The position numbers were made by a program, and so were the translations under genes. Below the pieces are notes generated by a model. The model was not told the DNA's origin. It did not search any database and worked only from the letters and a program-made list of their open reading frames with translations. Below, one piece after another: positions 1 to 9,461 of a stretch of DNA of 24,715 nucleotides (its first letter is position 1; the number at the start of each line of letters is the position of its first letter). The DNA comes from Byssothecium circinans (Eukaryota; Ascomycota; Dothideomycetes; Pleosporales; Massarinaceae), in NCBI GenBank assembly GCA_010015675.1, contig ML976978.1:935873-960587 (forward strand), given 5' to 3'.

Positions 1-281
1 CAATTGCAACTGCAAATACACGCGCAGCAGCGCTAGAAGCAGAGAACAAACGATTGCAGAGCCAACTTGAGGCTCTTAAGCCTCAAGTACCACGAAAGAG
101 GGTTCGTATGGACCCAAATCAACGCTTTGCCAACGTAGATACGATCAAGATGGCAGTAGAGGCTTCTAAGCTTATAGAGGAACAAAACAATAACCCTAAC
201 AAAGAAAAAGAGGCAGAAAAACTGGCAGCAGAAGTAGCAGCAAAAACTCTGCAATCCATGTGTAGTGAGTGGCAATTGTAA
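1..281 (+). mobile_element. 3' end of a pogo/Fot1-like transposase ORF (truncated by window edge)
   Basis: An open frame enters from the left edge (codons from base 3) and stops at 281, giving about 92 residues. It begins with an Ala/Glu/Gln-rich helical stretch (AALEAENKRLQSQLEAL), then a basic proline segment (KPQVPRKRVRMDPNQRFAN), then a Lys/Glu-rich coiled-coil-like tail. This resembles the C-terminal tail downstream of the DDE domain in fungal pogo/Fot1-type transposases. The catalytic domain lies outside the window, so activity cannot be judged. No stop codon interrupts the visible part. The stretch after the stop has a short direct repeat (GGTGTCTCAT at 333-342 and 350-359) that may be subterminal element DNA. 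The element boundary and terminal inverted repeat were not identified. The family call rests on recalled resemblance of the tail. Confidence 0.6.
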
Positions 282-1232
282 TTACGCTGAATCAATTATC
301 GCGATTTTTTGAAGGGTGGAGGATTTCTGCGCGGTGTCTCATATCCCTGGGTGTCTCATGACCTGATGCGCTAGCTTATGCCAGTCCGCTTTCAATGTCC
401 GTCTGGATCAACTTCATCGATGACTCTCACAGTCCCCTTATCAAGCCCTCCACACTGCTTTTACAACACCATCAAGCCAGCGAGAAGTCCAAAGTGAGTC
501 GTGTCTGGACATTCAGCGTCACTGAGTGGTGGTCGTCCAAGTACACCAACACAGAAGGCGCGTGGGTCGCTCTTTCCCTTCGCCGTAACACCATCCACTT
601 TCACAATCAACCGCATCTCGCCATTATTCCACCGCATTGCATGTCCAACTCTGAGCAACGCAACCTCACCAGCTGTGCCCTCAAACCCTGATTCAACTCA
701 ATGTCTGTGCCTTGAGGTCATGATTTTTCATGGCTCGCAACTCATCAGGCCACCCATTTCGCGAGGTAAACCGTGCTGCTGACAAGCACAAGTCGCCCAG
801 AAAGATGGCCTACACTCGTGTTTTCATAACCTTCACCCGTTTGTTCGAAGCAGTGAGGTTGGAGAGCCAATAGTGCGGGGCGTTTGCTTGCATTTGGGGG
901 CTGAGACTGGCTACGCCACGCAGAGCGTTTGTGCTGCATGAGCTGGACTGAACGTGTGCGGCACAGGCATAAAATAACTCAAGACCTTTCGAGCCTTGCT
1001 TTTACGGCGCCTACTTCGTTCTGCCTTACCCACGGCTCTCCCCCCTTTTGCTGCTCTTTTCCTGCACTCTTTCACCATCTCCCGGGGCATCACAATTGGG
1101 CGAAAGCTGCAATCCTCAAGTTGAACACGAGGCTGAAGCTCACGAGCGCAGACCCCAGTTCCTCACGCCGAACCATTAGATACGAACCAGGGCTGAAACG
1201 TCAAGTCGAGAAAAGTGAGCCGTAGGGTCAAA
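282..1232. other. Intergenic: transposon 3' flank and promoter of the membrane-protein gene
   Basis: No convincing gene. Short frames here (up to 98 codons) overlap each other on both strands and have no recognisable protein character. The first ~100 bases probably still belong to the transposon tail. From about 1010 to 1090 the plus strand is rich in C and T, which is common just upstream of transcription starts in filamentous ascomycetes, so this part probably holds the core promoter and 5' UTR of the gene starting at 1233. Confidence 0.5.
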
Positions 1233-4200
1233 ATGGCTGACCGCCGACCACTCATTCAAGATTCCTCGTATCCCTCTGAGACGAACACCACACCCGCCTT
1301 GCCATCGTTGGGCTTCTCTCCCGACTCCCACTCTCTCGAATTCAATTCCAGAGCCGCTGTCTCACCACCAACGAGCCCGCGCATTTCGCGCCCTGGATAC
1401 ACGCGTCTACAGAGCGATGCAACAGCTGTCGAGCGCGAGCGCAGTACGCCTACAGTGCCAGAGGAAAATGAAGAGGACATTGCGGACGGGTTCATACGAC
1501 AACCAACCAGCGGACTAGGCATTGCGGGTGCGCGTCCGTCGCCGCCAGTGACCAATCGACGAGTCTCCATACAAAGCATACCAAGGCGTTCCATCTCTCA
1601 TATCGCACCCAGTCCGAAGAGTCCGCCTATAAAGAGTCCACCTACCTTCTCCTCGCCAAATACCGGAGATCCGTTCTTGGGCGGATTTCCACGTGGGTCC
1701 CCAGACAGCACGCCAGACCTGAGGAGGGGTCAGTTCAGTCCCAGAGAGGATGGCGGCGAGTATGAGGAATACAGGCGCGGGGTGCTGAAGAAGAGCAGTA
1801 CCAGCCTCGCCGACGATTACCAACGATATTTGCATTCTACGGATACAGATGGTCCGCGTAGAGGTGCGCCTTCGATCAAATCCGCATACGAGACAGCCTT
1901 TCGACCTACCCAGGAATGCCCCACAGCCAAGGACTTCTACCAGCCACGATTCACATGGGTGTCGATTACTATCGTCATCATATGTCTCTTCTCGACTGTG
2001 TTCTCGGGCATCTTCCTCGGACTCGCGCTAAAGGCTCCCAGGTACGGACGGAAGATTACCACTCAAGGCTCGTTCAAACCTGCCGACGCCATTCTTCTCA
2101 CGTCCATTATGGCCAAGCTGATCGAACTTTCATTTGTAACATCTTTCGTCGCCTTCCTAGGTCAGGTGTTGAGCCGGAGAGCTTTCATGAAAGAACAAGG
2201 TCGAGGTGTAACCCTTTCTGAGCTCAGTATGTGGCGGTGGGTCGTGCAGCCTGGTACGTTGATCACGCATTGGGAGACCGCCTTGTACGCTGGACTATCT
2301 GCACTCGGCATCCTCAGTCTCATTAGTGCCATATTGGCTACCCTCTACACAGCTGCTGCCACAGCACTGGTGCAGCCGGTACTCAAACAAGGTCACTGGG
2401 ACGCCGCTCTGATGGCTGGTCGGGTCAAGACCCAATTCGCCAACATCAACTATCTCAAAACGACTTGTGAAACGCCCATTACGACAGGTATGGACACAAC
2501 GGATGCTGGAAGCAGCTGTCTCCAGATCGAGCATGCCGGCCAGGGCTACCACAACTACCAAAGATATCTATCTTATTGGCACAAAGCATCTAATCTCGGG
2601 AACGGTTCGACAAATCAACACAATCGTCCGCCTGGTTTTGGTCTGTTGCATGAGAACACCACGATCATACCTCAGTGGATCAACGTCATCGATACCGCCG
2701 CAGAATCGAAAAAGCATCGGCGCGCGATCAATTCGGTCTCGCTGGCCTTTCCACATGCCGGTGTCTTCGCAGCTGCGCGCGATCAGCGGAACAACATTCT
2801 TCAACCTGAAGAGCTCAACTCTGAAGGAACATATAGCATTCGCGCCAGCGTCCCCAGTCCGGTTCTCAATGTACTCTGCGCAAATCTCAACAAAGAGGAA
2901 CTAAAGCCGATTATCTACAACGAGTGGCCCAACAACAAAGACGTCAAGATGGGGGATTGGAAACTCCTGAGCAATAATGCAACGACTGACAACAAAACCG
3001 TTGTCGACGAGATATTCGGCTGGGCAAAGCAAGACAAGACACTCTTGTCGGACTATCCACCAGTGTTCGCACGCATTCCCAAAACGTTCAATACGGTTCT
3101 GAATCACTCCAGCTTTGCATGGAACAGAAGCGCCATCTATCTCCTTGGCTCCGGCGGGCCCATAGACAATGGACCGAACTTGAATGGCACCTACACGCTT
3201 TGCAAGATGTACACGACACTCACAGCAAAATGCACCACACAGTACAACGCCACGGGGTCAGGCGGCACCATGGAAGCACTTTGCGAGGGAAAGGGCGACG
3301 ACATGGCCTTCCACAAAAGCTACCCCAACGCAACCGACACCCCAATGCAGACAAACTGGAGAGACGTTGCCTACGACTGGGCCAACAGCATGTCCCTCAA
3401 CGCCGGCATAACAGATGGCGAGGCAAGCAACGCACGAATCCTAACCCAACTGATCCTCCGCGACAACAAAAAAGGCGAAATCGATCTCGACCCCGCTCTT
3501 CCCAGCCCGGCAGAGGCCCTCGCCGTAATGTCCGGCTGCACGCTCCTCATGAGCGCCATCGACTCCCCCTTCATACTAGACTGGAACTATTCCATCCCTC
3601 TACTCGGCGAGTACCAGACGCAATACTTCAACGCGTCCATCAAAGCGCAGCAATACGCCTCCGGCGGCGTCGACAATGCATCCAAGGGCTGGATGATCAT
3701 CATCCTCCTCGTCTTCCTCATGAATATTTTCGTGCTGGTGTATTTCCTCTTCCACCGCGGCCTGGTTACGGATTTCAGCGAACCCCCGAACCTCTTCGCC
3801 CTCGCGGTTAATTCGCCCCCTTCGCACCTCTTAGCTGGGAGCTGTGGCGGCGGCCCTGAGGGGAAACAATACGTTGTTAATTGGTTCGTTAACCACGAGG
3901 GCGATCATTTGTATATGGAACCCGGGCAGAAAGACGGTCATGATCATCAGCATGGGCATGGGCATGGGCATGGTCACGAACATAACCCTCCGGCATATCC
4001 TCCTCATGCGCATGGTCACGCTCCTCCGCATGCACATGCACATACATATACACGTACCGGCGGGGCAACGGGATGGTTTGCCGGGGTCAAGAATTCCTTT
4101 GAGAAACTGAGACACGGTGGTCTGAACCTTGGCTTAGGGAGGAAAGACAAAAACGAGAGAAAAAGGGGCGTGCCGGAGAGTGTTGCCGAGTCGGCAGCAG

Positions 4201-4283
4201 GGTTGGAGATGGAGGATGGAAAGGGGAATTCGAAGACGCAGAGGAGCTATGATAAGCTTGCGAAGAGGACGAGTATGCTATGA
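1233..4283 (+). CDS. Large multi-pass membrane protein of unknown function with His-rich C-terminus
   Basis: A single uninterrupted exon of 1016 residues. The open frame extends up to a GTG at 1215, but the first ATG is at 1233 with a good context (AAAATGG). Residues 1 to ~235 are Ser/Pro/Arg-rich and look disordered and cytosolic. Hydrophobic helices lie near 240-262, 285-310 and 350-372. They are followed by a ~450-residue hydrophilic domain with Cys and many N-x-S/T sequons (for example NATT, NHSS, NRS, NGT, NYS, NAS), which suggests a luminal or extracellular face. A last helix lies near 820-842. The cytosolic-side tail carries a His/Gly cluster at about 902-940 (alternating HGHGHGH, then HAHGHA and HAHAH) and a basic Lys-rich end. 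I do not recognise the family, although the architecture resembles conserved hypothetical membrane proteins of Pezizomycotina. The His cluster could bind divalent metal; that is inference. Confidence 0.85.
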   Translation: MADRRPLIQDSSYPSETNTTPALPSLGFSPDSHSLEFNSRAAVSPPTSPRISRPGYTRLQSDATAVERERSTPTVPEENEEDIADGFIRQPTSGLGIAGARPSPPVTNRRVSIQSIPRRSISHIAPSPKSPPIKSPPTFSSPNTGDPFLGGFPRGSPDSTPDLRRGQFSPREDGGEYEEYRRGVLKKSSTSLADDYQRYLHSTDTDGPRRGAPSIKSAYETAFRPTQECPTAKDFYQPRFTWVSITIVIICLFSTVFSGIFLGLALKAPRYGRKITTQGSFKPADAILLTSIMAKLIELSFVTSFVAFLGQVLSRRAFMKEQGRGVTLSELSMWRWVVQPGTLITHWETALYAGLSALGILSLISAILATLYTAAATALVQPVLKQGHWDAALMAGRVKTQFANINYLKTTCETPITTGMDTTDAGSSCLQIEHAGQGYHNYQRYLSYWHKASNLGNGSTNQHNRPPGFGLLHENTTIIPQWINVIDTAAESKKHRRAINSVSLAFPHAGVFAAARDQRNNILQPEELNSEGTYSIRASVPSPVLNVLCANLNKEELKPIIYNEWPNNKDVKMGDWKLLSNNATTDNKTVVDEIFGWAKQDKTLLSDYPPVFARIPKTFNTVLNHSSFAWNRSAIYLLGSGGPIDNGPNLNGTYTLCKMYTTLTAKCTTQYNATGSGGTMEALCEGKGDDMAFHKSYPNATDTPMQTNWRDVAYDWANSMSLNAGITDGEASNARILTQLILRDNKKGEIDLDPALPSPAEALAVMSGCTLLMSAIDSPFILDWNYSIPLLGEYQTQYFNASIKAQQYASGGVDNASKGWMIIILLVFLMNIFVLVYFLFHRGLVTDFSEPPNLFALAVNSPPSHLLAGSCGGGPEGKQYVVNWFVNHEGDHLYMEPGQKDGHDHQHGHGHGHGHEHNPPAYPPHAHGHAPPHAHAHTYTRTGGATGWFAGVKNSFEKLRHGGLNLGLGRKDKNERKRGVPESVAESAAGLEMEDGKGNSKTQRSYDKLAKRTSML
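3948..3977 (+). repeat. Short GGGCAT tandem repeat encoding His-Gly
   Basis: Within the membrane-protein gene, consecutive GGGCAT hexamers with flanking CAT/GGT/CAC variants encode alternating Gly-His. The unit is in phase with the codons, so gain or loss of units changes only the length of the His-Gly run. A looser CAT/CAC-rich region continues to about 4050. Confidence 0.6.
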
Positions 4284-4965
4284 CCGGAAGGTGTCTTTTC
4301 CTTATGTTTTGAGGGGGAGCGGGGTTGGGGGCTAGTTGGGGCTGGTTTGTTGGGCGCGGGTAGCTTGATTAGTTAGGTAGTGTTTAATTAATAATCACCT
4401 TCTTTTCTTCTTCTTGACTTTTGCTTTGGTATCCTCGTGTGTTTTTGGTTTCACATCGTTGGTTACTAGATACACGGCGCTTAAGCCGAATACACTTCCT
4501 AGAGGATTATACTTAGCCTAGAGATCACTTTACTAGACACATGTAAACGGACCTCGAAACATACCCACGGCACCCATGCCAACACGCGGTGCCTCAAACC
4601 ATTCGTTATTGTTTCGTGTCCGTACTGCAAGAGTAAAATTAAACGGCGCGGAGATCAGTGGCAGCCGCAATACTCGGCCCAAACCATCCGCGCGGATCGT
4701 TCTCGCAGCCTCGCCCCCGCCGCGGCGCTGGTCTGGCGCATGGGCACTGTGGACTGTGGATTGGGAGGTGAGGATTGGGGAGGCTATGGATTGTATCGGT
4801 AAAAAATTGTATCCATAGGTGGGTGGGTGGGATTTGGGTCATCGAGTAAGCATAGGTAACTATCCACCGAATACATGAAAAGATAAAGAAAAGAAAAGCA
4901 AAAAGGAAAAGAAGAAGTCAGTAACACAGCCCCAAACATCGACATCCTCAATTAAGTCTCACATT

Positions 4966-5021
4966 CCCCCCTTCCTCCCTCCCCCTCCCCCCTTCTCTCT
5001 TCCCCCCTTCTCTCTTCCCCA
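4966..5021 (+). repeat. Polypyrimidine tract with internal direct repeat
   Basis: Some 56 bases of almost pure C/T. Its second half contains a near-exact tandem copy of a CCCCCCTTCTCTCTT-type unit. Long homopyrimidine/homopurine runs can adopt triplex (H-DNA) structures and vary in length by slippage. Here it lies in the middle of a convergent intergenic region. Confidence 0.7.
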
Positions 5022-5263
5022 CAAGACAGTACACATCTCCCCGAAACCCAAGCACTCAGCAATATGCCTCAGCGTCCAAGTCGCAAACATACTGCACATA
5101 GCCGTTAGATAAGACGCATACCGTCCCTCGACTCCATTACATCAGTACCCGTCCCTAGGCACGGAATCATCTAGTGGCGGATCCCTTGGTTTATTCGCAC
5201 CGTCCCAGGCGCAGGGACGGCCTTCTTTGGGCTCTTTGGGCTGGGTGGTGTGGATATGCATGA

Positions 5264-5284
5264 CGAGGAGAGGAGAGGAGAGGA
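5264..5284 (+). repeat. (AGGAG)n purine microsatellite
   Basis: Four contiguous five-base purine units (GAGGA phase) in the same intergenic region as the pyrimidine tract. The unit length of five is not codon-phased, which fits non-coding DNA. Confidence 0.65.
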
Positions 5285-5620
5285 TACTGCAGGGCCCTTG
5301 TTAGGGAAAGGAGTGTGAAGACGAAGCGTGGGTTTCGTGGGGGTTGGAGGGAGGGTTGGGGATGGGCTTACATTTGTTTGGTTGGGGGGAGGGGTTGGGG
5401 GTTGATGGTGCTTTGGCAGTGAATACGAATATGGGTAAGGAAGAGTCTCGTTTTTGTGCTTTGGAAAACACTGTGGATTTAGATTTTGGTGGAAGGGATT
5501 GGGAGTGGGCTGGAAGAGGAGTGGGATGCCATCGCATATAAGGTTATACGATTATGTTTATCGTCGATGAGAGGGGCAAGGCTGCCGTGCTACGTGGGCT
5601 TTTCCCATTTGTCGGACTCG

Positions 5621-5673
5621 TTCACCGGTTTATGCGGGGAGTAGAGTGGTGGGTATAGGTTGACAAGGCTGAA
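5621..5673 (+). repeat. Diverged direct repeat, copy 1
   Basis: The sequence TTCACCGGTTTATGC (5621-5635) is followed 22 bases later by GGTTGACAAGGCTGAA (5658-5673). The same two blocks recur in the same order and strand at 6068-6110 with a 12-base spacer, with 15/15 and 14/16 identical bases. This indicates an old local duplication or two remnants of one dispersed repeat. Confidence 0.6.
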
Positions 5674-6067
5674 AACGCGCTGTGTACTTAATGCGGCACC
5701 TTAGCTTCAAATCACATCACATTAAGCGCAATTACCTGTGCCAAATTCCTCTCCAGCCCTTTGAAACCCATTTGGCTGAACTTCGTAGAATCGAATTAAT
5801 GATAATTCTTCACACAAAGACTTCGGTTTCCAAAACTTTCGTAGCTTCTCTCATCCCTCACTCAACGAAAGAAGTCCCCGTTCCTCCCTCTCTAACTACT
5901 AAGTCCAGCGCTGTCTACTAACCTCTCTCAGCCCCTGTTACTTATCATCCGTAACGGTACTATAAAAGTTATTACTTATCAGAGTACGGGATCGATGTCT
6001 TTGCGACAAGTTGGTGGGTAGTGTGGAGCGAAGGTAGATGTGTGTATGATGAAAGATTGGCCACGCA

Positions 6068-6110
6068 TTCACCGGTTTATGCACCAAGAAGCAAGGTCAA
6101 CAAGGCTGAA
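6068..6110 (+). repeat. Diverged direct repeat, copy 2
   Basis: The second copy has TTCACCGGTTTATGC at 6068-6082 and GGTCAACAAGGCTGAA at 6095-6110. It lies about 160 bases downstream (in genomic terms) of the transporter stop codon, inside what is probably its 3' flank. Confidence 0.6.
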
Positions 6111-6267
6111 CATTGAAAAAGGCGGGGTGAAGATAAATTCATCTCCTCCTTTCCCATACCATAACACTAGCGAGACAGCAGAAGGAAACCCAGGGTATCT
6201 AATCGCATCCCAAACCCGCAGAAAGAAAATCCCAACGACATCCATACCGACACATCGAAGCTAACCC

Positions 6268-8327
6268 CTACACAACCTGCATCCCCTGATCAATCTGCGC
6301 CCCCTCATCCTTCCCCTTGTCAAACAAGTTCTCCGGCTCTATCTTCCGCCTGAAAACATACCTCTTGAAAAAATACGGTATCTGTCTCAGGCCATACTCA
6401 GCATGAACGCGCGTCGGAACGCTAAAAACTTGATCGAGTTCTTCAAGCGTTTTGCCTTTCGTTTCCTAGTCATCATATCAGTGTATGCCCGTGAGCGCAC
6501 TAGACGAGGACTTACGGGCATGAACAGCAACACCAACACCCACCCGATAAGATTCCACGCAGCGTACCAGCCAAAAGCTCCCTGGGGCTTAAACGCCTCC
6601 TGCAAACTCGGCCAGGTGATGCTCAACACGGCGTTGAAGAACCACGTCGTCGCCGTTGCTAAACTCATGCCTATCGTTCGCACGTACAGTGGGTATGCCT
6701 CCGCGCTGTATGTGAATGGCACCGGTCCTTCTCCTGGGCTGTACACCATGCCGAATAAGTATATTCCTAACGCAATGCATCCTATGTGTGCATTATTGCT
6801 AGAGGCCGTGTTAGTTGGGATCCAGAAACTGAAGCCAGTGAAGAGGAGGGCGAGAGCCATCAGTGGGAATGTGGTCAGGAGGAGGTTGCGCCGGCCAAAG
6901 GTATCGATTGTGTATACGGCTGGGATCGCGAAGACGAAGTTGATTACACCGAAGCCGAGAGAGGCGGCGAGGGCAGATTGGTCACTGAATCCGGAGTCGG
7001 TGAAGATGGAGGATGAGTAGTAGGCGATGACATTGACTCCACAGAACTACGTATGCATTAGCCTACGCTTCTTTAATGGATAACCATGGGAACTTACCTG
7101 TTGCATGAACATAACAATCTCACTCGCAAGCATAGCTCGTCGATTTCTCGGAACAGTCCATAACTCTCTGATTTTACTCTGTCCAATCCTCATATTCTCT
7201 TCCGTCTTCAACAGCTCGGCCATGTAGAACAAGTCCCTTGCCGCCTGTATCTTGTTGTACCGCAGACTGGTCATGGCTTGATAAGCAGCGGCGTGTCTGC
7301 CCTTTGACATGTACCAACGTGGTGATTCCGGGCACATGAAGACAAAGAAGCACACAATGACGGCGGGAATCATTGCGGAGGCCATCATCAATCGCCAATT
7401 GAGACCAGTGATGTTCGACGTATCATGAACCCCGTAGAAGGCCAAATCAGCGACGTACCCGAGCATAATACCAAACGCCGTCCACATCTGCCATTGCATT
7501 ACTAGAGCGCCTCGGATAGCAGGTGGTGCGCATTCCGCGGCGTATATTGGGACCGTGGCTGATTTGGGACCAATGCCAAAACCAAGGGCGAATCGAGCAA
7601 TGAACATGTGCCACCAAGAATTCACAAAACCCTGCCACAAACATGCGATGGCGCTAAATAGGCATGTGATGAAGATGGTCCCTCGTCGGCCAAACCAGTT
7701 GTTGAAAGGTGTAGTCAGCCAGCATCCGAGGAACGCACAGCAGATATACGGCGCGCTATTCACAAGCCCGACAAGCCACGTTGAACGAGGATCGTTTCCG
7801 CCAATACCAAATTCCCCAGCATAGAAGAGTTGCGCTCCGTTGACGACCGTCTCATCCATGCCCTGTACTGCTGCACAGGTCGAGCAAAGAGCAATAACGA
7901 GGTATAAGAGCTTCGGTTGTGACCAGCGATGATTGATCTCATTCTCCAAGACCTCCAGCTCTTCATCTGTGACCCCAAGCTCTTTCGCATATGTCAGGTT
8001 TTCGGGTTCTCGCGCAAGACATGCGCCTATCTCCATAGCTCGGACGTCTTCAGGATCGGCGAGAGCATGATCGTACGCGTACGCGCGTCCCATCTTGCGG
8101 AGTTCATTGTAGCTGAAGTCTGCGAGAGGGTTCGCAAGTTTAGTGTTTATACTTCTTCGAGCGCGTTCGGCTGCCGTTTGCGAGACTGAAGGTCGATAGG
8201 AGCTTGCAACGAAGGAGGATGAGCGCTCTCTATCCCATTGCGATTTATGTTCGATGTGTGAGTTGGGTGGGTCATCTTGCTTCTCCACGATTTCTTCTCT
8301 TTCCGGTGGTGTTGACATTACGGCCAT
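6268..8327 (-). CDS. MFS sugar-porter-type transporter, 3 exons
   Basis: Exons on the minus strand are 8327-7098, 7046-6516 and 6465-6268. The introns, 51 nt (7047-7097) and 50 nt (6466-6515), both have GTAAGT donors, and all junctions are phase 0, giving about 652 residues. Sugar-porter signatures are clear: [10 protein letters not shown] in the first helix (~145), [14 protein letters not shown] after helix 4, [12 protein letters not shown] before the central loop (~332), DTFGRRN in the second half, and the [12 protein letters not shown] signature at 587 after the last helix, which is restored exactly by the second splice. An unusual ~130-residue hydrophilic N-terminus precedes the first helix, longer than in ordinary hexose transporters (~500-550 aa in total). 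The likely role is plasma-membrane uptake of a sugar or polyol by proton symport; the substrate cannot be told from sequence. The frame continues to a GTG at 8333, but the first ATG is 8327, and a second is at 8318. Confidence 0.92.
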
Positions 8328-8401
8328 TTGCACTTCTTAAACTTCTCAAAAATGTTTAGTCAGGAATAGTTGAGAAATGAGAACGCATGCCTTAGGTCTC
8401 T

Positions 8402-9166
8402 ATGTGTCCCAGCTCACTTTGGAGCAACGCTCCAGACGCCAACATCGAAGAAATCATCGATCCAACAATGAGGGGGATGCGATGCCTAAATATCGATCCA
8501 GCCGCTGACGCGCAGGAAGGCTTGACATTAAGGCCGTCCATTTCGTTACCTCGCATTTATTCGGCAGCTCAAACCGAATTACAACGAGGCTATGGCTTAG
8601 CAACGGCAATCCCCCATCTCGCTACCTACGTAAGCAATACCGTGGCACCTGTTGCCCCTCACCGTTGGTTTTCAGCTGAAGCCTTCTTACATTATTCGTG
8701 CTTATGCGACGAGAAACGGACCAACATGGCTGAAATCTGGGGAAACAATTGGGGCAGGGATGATGGCAGTGCCGATCCTCTGTTTGACCGGCGGCGGGAT
8801 GGCACCAAAACCGAGGCTGACAGCCAAGCCACAGTGGGATGTGTAAAGGGCCAAGACAATCTATGTTGTAGAAGAAGGCTGAAGCATGCCAGTTTTTCGC
8901 CTTCTAGAGCGCTGCTGTGCGATGTGGAATTCAGCTGGAGGACTGGTGGCGGTGTGTTGCGTAGCACGCGCGGCATTTCACCGTTCTTCACCGGTACTTC
9001 AAAAGCATCGCTCCTTGGAGACATGCTTCGATTTGGTTCCAAACTTTCGTGTTGCAGCGGAGTGTGCAGGGCTCGATGTTGGATATTGATGAAGACAGCA
9101 CAGCGGCCATTTGGTGACGTCAACCTTATCTGGTCGCGTCTACCACCCGATGTCCACATGGTATAG
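8402..9166 (+). CDS. Doubtful 254-codon open reading frame
   Basis: The frame has an ATG start and a stop at 9166, no introns are needed, and it lies divergent from the transporter (74 bp between starts). Twelve or so cysteines and several tryptophans are spread through it, with no signal peptide, transmembrane helix or domain that I recognise. Codon use looks unbiased, unlike the neighbouring genes. A shorter antisense frame without ATG overlaps it, showing that this region is poor in stop codons on both strands. It may be a chance frame, a young orphan gene or a decayed gene. Confidence 0.2.
   Translation: MCPSSLWSNAPDANIEEIIDPTMRGMRCLNIDPAADAQEGLTLRPSISLPRIYSAAQTELQRGYGLATAIPHLATYVSNTVAPVAPHRWFSAEAFLHYSCLCDEKRTNMAEIWGNNWGRDDGSADPLFDRRRDGTKTEADSQATVGCVKGQDNLCCRRRLKHASFSPSRALLCDVEFSWRTGGGVLRSTRGISPFFTGTSKASLLGDMLRFGSKLSCCSGVCRARCWILMKTAQRPFGDVNLIWSRLPPDVHMV
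9115..9122. promoter_or_regulatory. TGACGTCA palindrome (CRE/ATF-type site)
   Basis: A perfect eight-base palindrome matching the consensus bound by ATF/CREB-family bZIP factors. It lies about 790 bp upstream of the transporter start and inside the doubtful ORF. The match is exact, but occupancy is unknown and the distance is large. Confidence 0.3.
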
Positions 9167-9461
9167 AGGAGGGCAGGCAAGAACACACGATTAGGAGGAA
9201 ATGGAATATTAGACAATGAACCTCAAGAACCATTCAACAGGTTGAGTTTAACGCAAAAATGCAATAATAGAGGTCCTGTTCCTACAACGATGGATCTAAT
9301 GTTTTATCTACCACGCATTCCTATCGCAGCTTTCCACATGCTATTCCATCCACCAAGATATTTCTGCCCTTGCCCTCTGCCCGGCAAAAACAAACCGATA
9401 TAGCTGAGCTGAACACTTCCATATGCCTCTTCACGAGCAGAAAAAAAGAAGATACTGCTAT

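Larger units (their letters stand above)
4284..6267. other. Long convergent intergenic region, no gene recognised
   Basis: About 2 kb between the 3' ends of two convergent genes, longer than two 3' UTRs need. Small frames (up to 80 codons) show no recognisable protein. The visible content is a C/T-only tract at about 4966-5021, an (AGGAG)n tract at about 5264-5284, and two related copies of a short sequence at 5621-5673 and 6068-6110. No transposase, rRNA or tRNA pattern was found. A non-coding RNA or a lost gene cannot be excluded. Confidence 0.5.
8328..9461. other. Transporter promoter region with one doubtful long ORF
   Basis: This is the upstream region of the transporter gene (which reads leftwards) and extends to the tRNA-like locus. 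A full cAMP-response-type palindrome TGACGTCA lies at 9115-9122. A 254-codon open frame on the plus strand is listed separately. Nothing else is recognised. Confidence 0.5.

Noticed and set aside
282..420. Search for a terminal inverted repeat matching the region 24390-24539
   Set aside because: Comparing the reverse complement by eye gave no convincing match, so the two transposase pieces cannot be paired as ends of one element family from this window alone.
3119..3811. 230-codon plus-strand frame inside the membrane-protein gene
   Set aside because: It overlaps the 1016-residue gene in another frame; its Arg/His/Pro-heavy composition is what an out-of-frame reading of GC-biased codons gives.
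6403..7020. 205-codon plus-strand frame opposite the transporter
   Set aside because: It is antisense to exons 2 and 3 and crosses their intron; the minus-strand reading has clear sugar-porter motifs.
8692..9216. 174-codon minus-strand frame
   Set aside because: Its first codon is TTG, and it lies opposite the doubtful 254-codon frame with no protein features.
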